The position numbers and the translations under genes are program-made. The notes below the pieces were generated by a model. That model was not told the origin of the DNA and did no database searches. It saw only the letters and a list, made by a program, of their open reading frames with translations. From positions 1 through 35,056 of the forward strand of contig WNDX01000032.1 of NCBI GenBank assembly GCA_009914615.1: a DNA stretch of 35,056 bases. The letters are read 5' to 3'. Positions 1 to 7,335 of the stretch are shown here, piece after piece; the stretch's first letter is position 1, and the number at the start of each line of letters is the position of its first letter. Origin of the DNA: Herbaspirillum frisingense. Its GTDB lineage: Bacteria > Pseudomonadota > Gammaproteobacteria > Burkholderiales > Burkholderiaceae_D.

Positions 1-186
1 TGAGAACCTCTATATTCTCACTTTGGGCACTCGATGCCGCCGGAACGTGAGGATCCACCTCTTACCGCAACTCCCTCACTTCAACTTTAGCATCTCGCCC
101 TTACGGGGGAGGCGTCCATTCCATTTCCTATTTCCGAATAACTTGAATTTGAATGTGTGTGTGACTGTGTTGGCTGCCGCAGCCGA

Positions 187-678
187 TCAGATCTTCAGGA
201 TCCGCTCGCCGCGGCCGATGCCGGAGCCGCCGGTGCGAACCGTCTCCAGGATGGCCGTACGATCGAGGGCGTCGATGAACGCGTCCAGCTTGCTCTTGTT
301 GCCGGTCAGCTCGATCGTATAGGTCTTCTCGGTGACGTCGATGATGCGGCCGCGGAAGATGTCCGCGGTGCGCTTCATCTCTTCACGCTCCTTGCCCACT
401 GCGCGCACCTTGATCAGCATCAGTTCGCGCTCGATGTGCGCGCCTTCCGTCAGATCGACGACCTTCACCACCTCGATCAGGCGGTTCAGGTGTTTGGTGA
501 TCTGTTCGATCACATCGTCCGAACCGGAAGTCACGATGGTCATGCGCGACAGGGTCGGGTCTTCGGTGGGTGCAACGGTGAGCGTTTCGATGTTGTAGCC
601 GCGCGCGGAAAACAGACCCACGACACGGGACAATGCGCCGGCTTCGTTTTCCAGCAGCACAGAAATGATATGGCGCAT
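187..678 (-). CDS. ilvH: acetolactate synthase small (regulatory) subunit
   Basis: Regulatory subunit of acetohydroxyacid synthase, which makes acetolactate or acetohydroxybutyrate in valine, leucine and isoleucine synthesis; the small subunit binds valine for feedback inhibition. The 163-residue protein is the usual IlvH length. It opens with an ACT domain (about residues 2-80: MRHIISVLLENEAGALSRV, then the GYNIE segment), followed by the C-terminal small-subunit domain ending near GIGRGERILKI. It starts only 2 nt after the ilvI stop codon, so the two are co-transcribed and probably translationally coupled. The 186 bp beyond its stop, up to the window edge, contain no gene; in relatives ilvC normally follows. 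Family assignment is secure. Confidence 0.97.
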   Translation of the reverse strand: MRHIISVLLENEAGALSRVVGLFSARGYNIETLTVAPTEDPTLSRMTIVTSGSDDVIEQITKHLNRLIEVVKVVDLTEGAHIERELMLIKVRAVGKEREEMKRTADIFRGRIIDVTEKTYTIELTGNKSKLDAFIDALDRTAILETVRTGGSGIGRGERILKI

Positions 679-680
679 GA

Positions 681-2399
681 TTAAAGATCCTCCGAACCCA
701 GCAACATTTCAGTCAAACCCTTGCCCGCCTTGACCATCGGCCAGACGTTTTCGGTTTGATCCGTGATGAAGTTCATGAAGACCAGCCTGTCTTTCATTGC
801 AAAGGCTTCGCGCAGCGCGCCGTCCACGTCGCCCGGCTTCTCGATTTTCATGCCGACGTGGCCATAGGATTCGGCCAGCTTGTTGAAGTCCGGCAGCGAA
901 TCCATGTAGGACTCGGAATAGCGCGAGCCATAGTCGATCTGCTGCCACTGGCGCACCATGCCCAGGAAACGGTTATTCAGCAGAATGATCTTGGGCGTCA
1001 GGTGATACTGCTTGCACGTGGCCAGCTCCTGGATGCACATCTGGATCGAGGCTTCGCCGGTGATGCAGGCCACGGTCGCGTCGGGATTGGCCTTCTGCAC
1101 GCCCATGGCGTACGGCAGGCCGACGCCCATGGTGCCCAGGCCACCGGAATTGATCCAGCGGCGCGGCTTGTCGAAACCGTAGTACTGCGCGGCCCACATC
1201 TGGTGCTGGCCGACATCGGAGGTGATGAAGGCGTCACCCTTGGTGACTTCCCACACCTTCTGGACCACGGCTTGCGGCTTGATGAACTCGTCCGAGGTGG
1301 CGAACTTCAGGCAATCGCGCTTGCGCCATTCGTTGATCTGCTTCCACCAGTTATCCAGCGCCGCGCCGTTCTGGCGGGTTTCGGCCGAATCCAGCTGGGT
1401 CAGCAGTTCCTGCAGCACGTCCTTGACGTTGCCGACGATGGGGATATCGACCTTCACTCGCTTCGAGATCGACGACGGATCGATGTCGATGTGAATGATC
1501 TTGCGCGCGTTGGACGCGAAGTGCTTGGGGTTGCCGATCACGCGGTCGTCGAAGCGCGCGCCAATGGCGATCAGCACGTCGCAGTGCTGCATGGCCATGT
1601 TGGCTTCGTAGGTGCCGTGCATGCCAGGCATGCCGACGAACTTGTCGCTCGACGCGCGATAGGCGCCCAGGCCCATCAAGGTATTGGTACAGGGGTAGCC
1701 CAGGCGATCCACCAGCTTGTTCAGCTCGGACGCCGCGTTGGCCAGAATGATGCCGCCACCGGTGTAGATCATCGGGCGCTCGGCCGACAGCAGCAACTGC
1801 AGCGCCTTGCGGATCTGGCCCGAGTGGCCCTTGTCAACCGGCTTGTACGAGCGCATCTCCACGGCCTTCGGATACTCGAAGGCGCAGGTGTGCATCGTGA
1901 TGTCCTTCGGGATATCGACCAGCACCGGGCCCGGACGGCCGGTGGTGGCGATGAAGAAAGCTTTCTTGACGGTTTCCGCCAGGTCCTTTACATCCTTCAC
2001 CAGGAAGTTGTGCTTGACGCAGGGACGGGTGATGCCGACGGTGTCGCACTCCTGGAAGGCGTCCTGGCCGATCGCGGTGGACGGCACCTGGCCGGAGATC
2101 ACCACCATCGGAATGGAATCCATATAGGCGGTCGCCAGGCCGGTCACCGCGTTGGTCACGCCGGGGCCGGAGGTGACGATAGCCACGCCGACCTTCTGCG
2201 AGCTGCGCGAATACGCATCCGCGGCATGCACGGCAGCCTGTTCGTGACGAACCAGGATGTGCTGGAATTTGTCTTGTTTGAAGATTGCGTCGTAGATATA
2301 GAGGACGGCGCCACCAGGATAGCCGAAGACGTGTTCGACACCTTCTTCAGCCAGGCAACGGACGAGTATATCCGCGCCGGTGATTTGCTCAGCACTCAT
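681..2399 (-). CDS. ilvI: acetolactate synthase large (catalytic) subunit
   Basis: Catalytic subunit of acetohydroxyacid synthase (ThDP, FAD and Mg dependent), first common step of branched-chain amino acid synthesis. The 572-residue chain has the three expected domains: N-terminal pyrimidine-binding domain with catalytic Glu53 in RHEQAA, the central FAD-type domain, and the C-terminal ThDP domain. The ThDP/Mg motif has exactly 24 residues before Asn475-Asn476, but reads Gly-Glu-Ala (448-450) instead of the textbook Gly-Asp-Gly; Glu can still bind the metal. The ATG at 2399 was chosen because it begins the conserved MSAEQITGAD segment and is preceded by an AAAGGAAG ribosome site. An upstream in-frame ATG would add 49 basic, non-conserved residues and was not used. 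Confidence 0.97.
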   Translation of the reverse strand: MSAEQITGADILVRCLAEEGVEHVFGYPGGAVLYIYDAIFKQDKFQHILVRHEQAAVHAADAYSRSSQKVGVAIVTSGPGVTNAVTGLATAYMDSIPMVVISGQVPSTAIGQDAFQECDTVGITRPCVKHNFLVKDVKDLAETVKKAFFIATTGRPGPVLVDIPKDITMHTCAFEYPKAVEMRSYKPVDKGHSGQIRKALQLLLSAERPMIYTGGGIILANAASELNKLVDRLGYPCTNTLMGLGAYRASSDKFVGMPGMHGTYEANMAMQHCDVLIAIGARFDDRVIGNPKHFASNARKIIHIDIDPSSISKRVKVDIPIVGNVKDVLQELLTQLDSAETRQNGAALDNWWKQINEWRKRDCLKFATSDEFIKPQAVVQKVWEVTKGDAFITSDVGQHQMWAAQYYGFDKPRRWINSGGLGTMGVGLPYAMGVQKANPDATVACITGEASIQMCIQELATCKQYHLTPKIILLNNRFLGMVRQWQQIDYGSRYSESYMDSLPDFNKLAESYGHVGMKIEKPGDVDGALREAFAMKDRLVFMNFITDQTENVWPMVKAGKGLTEMLLGSEDL

Positions 2400-2947
2400 G
2401 CTGCTTCCTTTCAAGGTCCATTGGAAATTGATCGGATGTTCTCTCCTGACGGAATCGTATTCGTCTGCTTGCCGGCGGCATCCCTTTTTTGTGCGGTCAC
2501 GCCGTTTCTGCGCCCCAACCGTAGTGGAGTTCGAAACGCCGCTCAACGCGACTCGTTCAGCCTTGGTACAAGATGGACTACTACTGATTCCTCGCGCTTG
2601 TGGCGCGGGTTAGAACAAACAAGCTTTAATTCTTAAAGCGCGTCTTCGAACCGGCACGACCTTATGTGAAGCACCGGCGAAGAACATTAAACGCCCCAAG
2701 TGTGGGAGGCGGGAATCAGGACAGTAATGCGTTGCATCATTTTGGTCAAGCGAAATCCATTGAAAACGTTGCCGCCACTCGCATTTGGCTGTGCACTCAG
2801 GGATAAACACCACGACAAGCAGGGCCATTTTTGCTAGGATTCGGTCTGCTTTTTGAAGATTTTTTGCGTTTTCCCGCATTTTCAGCTGGATCCGGGGCCA
2901 CTATCCGGCTCGATTATTTCCGGCTGCCCATCCGGCACCCGTATTGC
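2400..2947. other. divergent intergenic region, ilvI leader and sigma-factor upstream region
   Basis: A 548-bp gap between the divergent ilvI and ECF sigma genes, with no convincing protein gene. The ilvI side (to about 2690) looks like a long 5' leader: a GC hairpin at 2591-2609 and a possible 25-codon leader ORF ending right beside it. The sigma-factor side (about 2825-2900) is rich in T runs. I could not identify a confident -35/-10 pair on either strand. Confidence 0.5.
2591..2687 (-). promoter_or_regulatory. candidate ilvI leader: short ORF abutting a GC hairpin
   Basis: On the minus strand an ATG at 2687 opens a 25-codon reading frame (MFFAGASHKV, then a basic stretch ending IKACLF) whose TAA (2612-2610) lies directly against a 7-bp hairpin (CCCGCGC/GCGCGAG with one G-T pair and a 5-nt loop; 2609-2591). 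Such an arrangement fits leader-peptide or structured-RNA control of a branched-chain amino acid operon. There is no U tract after the hairpin and no good ribosome site before the ATG, and the peptide is not strongly rich in Ile, Leu or Val. A cis-regulatory role is therefore inference. Confidence 0.35.
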
Positions 2948-3523
2948 ATGGCAACTGACAAAGAACTCTCCGATTTTCTCGAAAGTGTCGAACGCCGCGC
3001 CTTCAAACAGGCGGTGTATGCCGTACGCAAGGACGAAGCCGCACTGGACATTGTTCAGGACGCCATGATCAAGCTCGCCGAGAAATACGGCGACAAACCA
3101 GTGGGCGAGCTGCCGATGCTGTTCCAGCGCATCCTGCAAAACACCATCCACGATTTCTTCCGGCGCGAAAAGGTGCGCAACACCTGGGTCAGCCTGTTCT
3201 CCAGCTTCGGCAGCGGCGGCGACGGCGAGGGCCAGGAAGATTTCGACGTGCTGGAAAGCTTCGAATCCGAAGACGGCTCGGAAGCCGCCGAGTCGAGCGC
3301 CGACAAGGTCGAACGCCAGCAAACCCTGATGCTCATCGATGCCGAGATACAAAAGCTGCCGACGCGTCAACGGGAAGCCTTCCTGATGCGTTACTGGCAG
3401 GACATGGACGTGGCGGAAACAGCCGCCGCCATGGGTTGCTCCGAAGGAAGCGTCAAAACCCATTGCTCCCGCGCAACTCACGCGCTGGCTCAAGCTCTAA
3501 GAGCCAAAGGAATCTCATTATGA
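2948..3523 (+). CDS. ECF (sigma-70 family) RNA polymerase sigma factor
   Basis: Extracytoplasmic-function sigma factor, 191 residues. Region 2 covers about residues 10-78 (promoter -10 recognition and core binding, ending in the basic IHDFFRREKVRN). An acidic, Gly-rich linker (about 90-120) follows. Region 4 (about 128-185) has a helix-turn-helix, ETAAAMGCSEGSVKTHCSRA. The ATG at 2948 begins the conserved MATDKELSDFLE; its upstream ribosome site is weak, and an in-frame ATG at 2831 would add 39 unlikely residues. Its stop overlaps the next gene's start (ATGA, 3520-3523), so it is translationally coupled to the DUF3619 protein, the usual place for an anti-sigma factor. The regulon is unknown. 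Confidence 0.92.
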   Translation: MATDKELSDFLESVERRAFKQAVYAVRKDEAALDIVQDAMIKLAEKYGDKPVGELPMLFQRILQNTIHDFFRREKVRNTWVSLFSSFGSGGDGEGQEDFDVLESFESEDGSEAAESSADKVERQQTLMLIDAEIQKLPTRQREAFLMRYWQDMDVAETAAAMGCSEGSVKTHCSRATHALAQALRAKGISL

Positions 3524-3933
3524 ACAACAAGGAAATGCAGTTCGCCTACAAGGTGAAGCTGGCGCTCGACGCCAATCTCGACAATCTGTCCGACGACACG
3601 CTGCAAAGCCTGGCGGCGGCGCGCCGCGTGGCGCTTGCGCGTAAGAAGCAGACGCCGATGACCGTGCGCGTCGAGCAGCCGGTCTTCGCCGGCGCGTTCG
3701 GCGGCAACGGCGGTTCGCTGTCGCCGGAAAAACCGTCGTGGCTGGGCCGACTGGGCGTGGCGGTGCCGCTGCTGGCCGGGATCATCCTGTTCGCCGGCAT
3801 CTACCAGCACGAAAACGCCAAGCGCGTGGCCGACCTGGCCGAAATCGACGCCGCCGTGCTGTCCGACGAGCTGCCGCTGTCGGCCTATCTGGATCACGGT
3901 TTCAACGCTTATCTGACTGAAAAAGGCGAATAA
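3520..3933 (+). CDS. DUF3619 family single-pass membrane protein, possible anti-sigma factor
   Basis: 137-residue protein opening MNNKEMQFAYKVKLALDANL and matching, as I remember it, the DUF3619 family of Burkholderiales. The N-terminal half is predicted cytoplasmic (helical, basic). One membrane helix follows at about residues 78-94 (VAVPLLAGIILFAGIYQ), then a short acidic C-terminal segment. The ATG overlaps the sigma-factor stop by 4 nt. Size, one membrane span and tight coupling to an ECF sigma gene resemble an anti-sigma factor, but no zinc motif (HxxxCxxC) or other anti-sigma signature is visible. The function is therefore inferred from context only. Confidence 0.8.
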   Translation: MNNKEMQFAYKVKLALDANLDNLSDDTLQSLAAARRVALARKKQTPMTVRVEQPVFAGAFGGNGGSLSPEKPSWLGRLGVAVPLLAGIILFAGIYQHENAKRVADLAEIDAAVLSDELPLSAYLDHGFNAYLTEKGE

Positions 3934-3937
3934 CACG

Positions 3938-4753
3938 ATGCGCAACACCACCGGCTCCTCCACGCATGCCTTCGCCCGCCTCTCGCGCATCGCGCTGGCG
4001 CTGGCCGTGCTCGCCGGTGGCTTGACCTGCGCCTGGACCTCGGCACAGAACACGCCGGCGACTGCACCGGCCGTTGCTGCGCCCGCCGCCCCCTCTTCCA
4101 CCGCACCGGCAACGCCCGTCGCGCCCGCCATCGCTGCGCCGGCTTCGCAGGCGCCAGCCAAGGCGGCCTCCAAGGCTACCGCCAAGAAGCCGGACAACAA
4201 GCTGGCTTGGGCCAACCTGTCCGCCCCGCAGCAACAGGCACTGGAACCGCTGTCTGGCGAATGGGCCAAGATGAGCGATCTCCAAAAAGAAAAATGGCTG
4301 GTGATCGGTAAGAAATACGCGAAGATGAAGCCCGAAGAACAGCAGCGCCTGCACGACCGCATGCGCGACTGGGTCAAGTTGACGCCTGCGCAGCGCAGCG
4401 CAGCCCGCACCAACTACGCGCGCGCCAAGAAGCTGGACGCCGAAGAAAAGCACGAACAGTGGAACAAGTACCAGCAACTGTCCGCCGAACAAAAGAAGAA
4501 GCTGGCCCAGGCCAAGCTGCCCAAGCGCGTCGCCAAGCTGCCGTCCACGCCGGGCGGCGCTGCGCCGACCATCCAGTTGCCGGCTGAGGCGCTGGATCGC
4601 CCGCTGGTGCCGGCTCCCGTGGCGGCACCGCCGCTGGCCCCGGGCTCGCAGGCCGCGCCGCAACCGGCCACCATGCCCGTGGCGCCTGCGCCTGCCGCCG
4701 TGGCCAGCGGCGCAATCACCCCGGTGTCGACCACGATCGCCGAGAGCAAGTAA
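3938..4753 (+). CDS. exported DUF3106 family protein
   Basis: 271-residue secreted protein. The N-terminus has a signal peptide with a basic region, a hydrophobic core (IALALAVLAGGLTCAW) and probable cleavage around residues 33-37 (TSAQN). A long Ala/Pro-rich low-complexity linker (about 38-85) follows. The conserved DUF3106 core (about 88-190) consists of repeated short Trp/Lys/Gln-rich helices such as WAKMSDLQKEKWLVIGKKY and MRDWVKLTPAQR. The tail is again Ala/Pro-rich. It begins 4 nt after the DUF3619 stop, with an AAGGCGA ribosome site inside the end of that gene, so the three genes form one operon. No enzymatic motif is visible. The helices resemble periplasmic sensor or chaperone proteins of the Spy/CpxP kind only loosely, so no function is assigned. 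Confidence 0.85.
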   Translation: MRNTTGSSTHAFARLSRIALALAVLAGGLTCAWTSAQNTPATAPAVAAPAAPSSTAPATPVAPAIAAPASQAPAKAASKATAKKPDNKLAWANLSAPQQQALEPLSGEWAKMSDLQKEKWLVIGKKYAKMKPEEQQRLHDRMRDWVKLTPAQRSAARTNYARAKKLDAEEKHEQWNKYQQLSAEQKKKLAQAKLPKRVAKLPSTPGGAAPTIQLPAEALDRPLVPAPVAAPPLAPGSQAAPQPATMPVAPAPAAVASGAITPVSTTIAESK

Positions 4754-4821
4754 GCCTTGCATTCCCTTTCGCAGCCGGATGGCCGCGAAGATTCCCGACC
4801 TCCACCCGCCATTGCCATTAT

Positions 4822-4847
4822 CATGGCCGCCCACATCGGCGGCCATG
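4822..4847 (+). other. strong hairpin between the DUF3106 and RDD genes
   Basis: A perfect 10-bp inverted repeat (CATGGCCGCC/GGCGGCCATG) with a 6-nt loop lies 68 bp after the DUF3106 stop. No T run follows, so it is not a classical intrinsic terminator. It may be an RNA-processing or Rho-related structure separating the sigma operon from the RDD gene. The whole 257-bp gap (4754-5010) holds no other recognisable feature apart from a second, imperfect GC-rich repeat near 4942-4970. Confidence 0.3.
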
Positions 4848-5010
4848 CTGCCTGGCTGCATTCGCGCCAGGCCGTCATACCGCCCTTGCGCTTGCGCTCG
4901 CTCAAGCCGCGCCATAGGCAAGCCCGCCCGATTGCATTACCATCTGCGGGCCCGCACCGGCGGGCCGCACGCGCGCCGGCGCGGCGATCACCCTCCGAGA
5001 CCGAGACCCG

Positions 5011-5532
5011 ATGCAGGACATGACTACGCCTTCGCTGCGCCGCCGCCTGAGCAGCATGCTTTACGAATCGATGCTGCTGTTCGGCGTGCTGTTCATGTCG
5101 GGCTGGCTGTTTTCCACGCTGCTCCAGCAACGCCATGCGCTGTACCTGCGCCATGCGCTGGAATTCTGGCTGTTCCTGGTGCTGGCCGCCTATTTCATCT
5201 GGTTCTGGACCCACGGCGGCCAGACGCTGGCCATGAAGACCTGGCGCTTCAAGCTGGTGGATGCGGCCGGCCAGCCGGTCGGCCTGTGGCGTGCCACCTT
5301 CCGCTTCCTGCTGGCCTGGCTATGGATCCTGCCCGGACTGGCGCTGGCTTCGGCCGTGCATGGCCGGGAATGGATGCTGGTGGTGATTCCCGCGCTCAAT
5401 CTCTTGCTCTGGACGCTGACCGCGCGCTTCGACCCGCAGCGCCAGTTCCTGCATGACCGCCTGGCCGGCACCCGGCTGGTGGACGCCGCGCCGCCGACCA
5501 AGGTCAACGCCAACGTCAAGACCGCCGGCTGA
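5011..5532 (+). CDS. RDD family membrane protein
   Basis: 173-residue integral membrane protein of the RDD family, whose members are small inner-membrane proteins of mostly unknown role (some implicated in ion transport). Hydrophobic helices lie at about residues 21-38 (MLLFGVLFMSGWLFSTLL), 53-70 (LEFWLFLVLAAYFIWFW) and 100-135. Family landmarks are the N-terminal RRRLSSMLYESMLL, where Glu replaces the usual Asp, the central QTLAMKTWRFKLVD, and the C-terminal LHDRLAGTRLV. The start is the ATG at 5011; an alternative ATG lies 9 nt further in. It lies downstream of the sigma/DUF3106 operon in the same direction but is separated by 257 bp. Confidence 0.88.
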   Translation: MQDMTTPSLRRRLSSMLYESMLLFGVLFMSGWLFSTLLQQRHALYLRHALEFWLFLVLAAYFIWFWTHGGQTLAMKTWRFKLVDAAGQPVGLWRATFRFLLAWLWILPGLALASAVHGREWMLVVIPALNLLLWTLTARFDPQRQFLHDRLAGTRLVDAAPPTKVNANVKTAG

Positions 5533-5674
5533 TCGCCGGGGAGCCATACGGAAAACACAAGGGCAATTCCATCCGACTTGCCTGCATGAGCCCCGCGCCG
5601 GGCTCTGCTATGCTCTGGGGCAACCGCATGCTCGCGCATGCCCGCCCACCTGACCGCATTGGATCCGGCCACGC

Positions 5675-6604
5675 ATGATTTCCCGCATCTCCAGAACCCT
5701 GCTCCTGATCCAGCTCGGCATTGCGATCCTGTTTTACTTCCTGCTGCGGCATTTCGACTGGCCCATCCTGGCGGCCGCGCTGGGCGGCATCTGCATCGTG
5801 CTGCTGCTGCGCGCCCAGATCACCGCCAACAGCTTCTTTCTCACCTGGCCCTACCGCGGCCGCACATCCAATCCGGTCGAGGTGACCTGGCTGCAGATCA
5901 CCAAGCTGTTCGCGCGCGAATTCCGCGCGACCATGCTGTGCTCATCCTGGGCCATGCCTTTCCTGCGCTTCGACCAGTTCACCTACCCCGACACCACCTC
6001 GCTGCCGGTGCTGCTGATCCACGGCTACGGTTGCAACAGCGGTTACTGGCGCTGGATGAGCCTGGCGCTGCGCGAAGCGCACATCACTCACTACGCGCTG
6101 GACATGGAGCCGGTGTTCGGCAGCATCGACGGCTACGCGCCGCTGGTGGATGCCGCGGTCAAGCGCGTGCTGGCCGAGACGGGGCAAAAGAAGATCGTCA
6201 TCCTCGCCCACAGCATGGGCGGCCTGGCCGCGCGCGCCTATCTGCGCGACCACGGCTCCTCGCACGTGGCGCGGGTCATCACGCTGGGCTCGCCGCACCA
6301 TGGCACGGCGATCGCCAACTTCGGCATCGGCATCAACTGCGGCGAGATGAACTGGCTGGGGCGCTACGAAGAAGGCCGCAGCAGCGAATGGCTGCAAAAG
6401 CTGGCCGCCACGGAAGAAGCCGATGCGCTGGCCAAGATCGTTTCCATCTATTCTCATCACGACAACATCATCTCGCCGCAAAGCTCGGCTCACCTGGAAG
6501 GCGCCTGGAATATTCCTGTCATCGGCATCGGCCATGTGGCGCTGGCACTGGAACCGTCGATACAGAAGATGGTGATCGAGATCATCCATAACGCGCGCGA
6601 ATGA
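5675..6604 (+). CDS. membrane-anchored alpha/beta hydrolase, lipase/esterase-like
   Basis: 309-residue protein with two N-terminal hydrophobic helices (about residues 7-23 and 29-46), which should anchor it to the inner membrane, followed by an alpha/beta-hydrolase domain. The oxyanion-hole segment is LLIHGYGCNSGYW (113-125). The nucleophile elbow is AHSMGG with Ser180. Asp263 (HHDNIISP) and His287 (GIGHVAL) are the likely remaining triad residues. GSPHHGTAIA (205-214) is typical of PGAP1-like and triacylglycerol lipases. The substrate is unknown; a lipid or other ester is likely. The ribosome site is weak. It stands alone between the RDD gene and a convergent lipoprotein gene. Confidence 0.88.
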   Translation: MISRISRTLLLIQLGIAILFYFLLRHFDWPILAAALGGICIVLLLRAQITANSFFLTWPYRGRTSNPVEVTWLQITKLFAREFRATMLCSSWAMPFLRFDQFTYPDTTSLPVLLIHGYGCNSGYWRWMSLALREAHITHYALDMEPVFGSIDGYAPLVDAAVKRVLAETGQKKIVILAHSMGGLAARAYLRDHGSSHVARVITLGSPHHGTAIANFGIGINCGEMNWLGRYEEGRSSEWLQKLAATEEADALAKIVSIYSHHDNIISPQSSAHLEGAWNIPVIGIGHVALALEPSIQKMVIEIIHNARE

Positions 6605-6752
6605 GGATGCCGGGCTGATGCCTGTTTATTGTTTCGCCCGGACTGACCGGCTGCCTCCGTAGCGCATCGAAGACGCCCGGGTTTTACGGCTAGCGCGACT
6701 TCTCCACCGGAACGGAGCCTTGATACGGTCACCGCAAGCACATCCTGAGCCC

Positions 6753-6789
6753 AAAGAAAAATGCCGTTCAGTATTGGGCTGAACGGCAT
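6753..6789 (-). terminator. intrinsic terminator of the lipoprotein gene
   Basis: A perfect 11-bp stem (ATGCCGTTCAG/CTGAACGGCAT, 6761-6771 and 6779-6789) with a 7-nt loop. On the minus strand it is followed by TTTTCTTT, giving a good Rho-independent terminator 59 bp after the lipoprotein stop codon. Plus-strand readthrough from the lipase would meet the same stem, but only a weak T-rich tail (CTTCTCT). Confidence 0.85.
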
Positions 6790-6847
6790 CTTCTCTGGCT
6801 TCTGCGGAAGGCTGCGCCCGGGCCGCAAGGGCCGGCGCTTCCCGGAC

Positions 6848-7195
6848 TTACTTTTTGGAAGCATCCTGAATCTTCTGCCCGGCTTCTTCCATCTTTTCGC
6901 CGGCCTTCTGGGTCAATTCCTTGGCGCCTTCCTTGGTTTTTTCATAGGCTTCCTTGGCGTCGGCCTTGGCCTTGTCCATGGCGTCGCCCAGCTTGCTGCC
7001 GCTATCCGACGACTGCTCCTTGGCCTTGCCGGTGGCTTCTTCGATCTGCTTGCCGGCTTCCTGCACCGCGCCGTCGATCTTCTTGCCCAGCGCTTCGGCC
7101 GGACCTGGCTCTTCCTTCTTCTGGCAGGCCGCCAGCAGCGAGGCGGCAGCAGCAGCCATGATGAGGCCGGCGAGCAGTTTGGACATGTTTTTCAT
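6848..7195 (-). CDS. small Lys/Glu/Ala-rich helical lipoprotein
   Basis: 115-residue predicted lipoprotein. A signal peptide (residues 1-23) ends in the lipobox LLAAC, with Cys24 as the lipidated residue; the next residue is Gln, which favours outer-membrane sorting. The mature part is almost wholly Lys, Glu, Ala, Gly and Asp with heptad- or 11-mer-like repeats (AMDKAKADAKEAYEKTKEGA and similar), predicting one long amphipathic helix reminiscent of LEA-like or apolipoprotein-like stress proteins. The start is supported by an AGGAAAGGA ribosome site. It is monocistronic with its own terminator. The function is unknown; envelope-stress protection is a guess from composition. Confidence 0.85.
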   Translation of the reverse strand: MKNMSKLLAGLIMAAAAASLLAACQKKEEPGPAEALGKKIDGAVQEAGKQIEEATGKAKEQSSDSGSKLGDAMDKAKADAKEAYEKTKEGAKELTQKAGEKMEEAGQKIQDASKK

Positions 7196-7335
7196 GTTGT
7201 CATCCTTTCCTGAAAAGCGATCACGAGGGTTGAAGTCGCTGCGACGATAGCACAGCCTTGGCGCGCCGCAAGCGCGATGGAAAAACGGTTACAACAGTTA
7301 CTTGCAAGCGCCCGCCACGATGCCATCTGGTCCGA

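Noticed and set aside
1..20. TGAGAA/TTCTCA inverted repeat at the window edge, possible ilvH terminator
   Set aside because: Only 6 bp with an AT-rich loop, no T run, and 167 bp from the ilvH stop; cannot be supported.
2570..2590. Tiny plus-strand ORF (Met-Asp-Tyr-Tyr-stop) opposite the ilvI leader
   Set aside because: Four codons, no ribosome site and no downstream target gene on that strand within reach.
756..2636. Long open frame (626 codons) on the plus strand opposite ilvI
   Set aside because: Antisense shadow of a high-GC gene; its peptide has no recognisable motif, while ilvI on the other strand is certain.
4779..5456. Plus-strand frame of 225 codons overlapping the RDD gene
   Set aside because: Out of frame with the clear RDD protein; Ala/Pro/Arg-rich shadow without motif.
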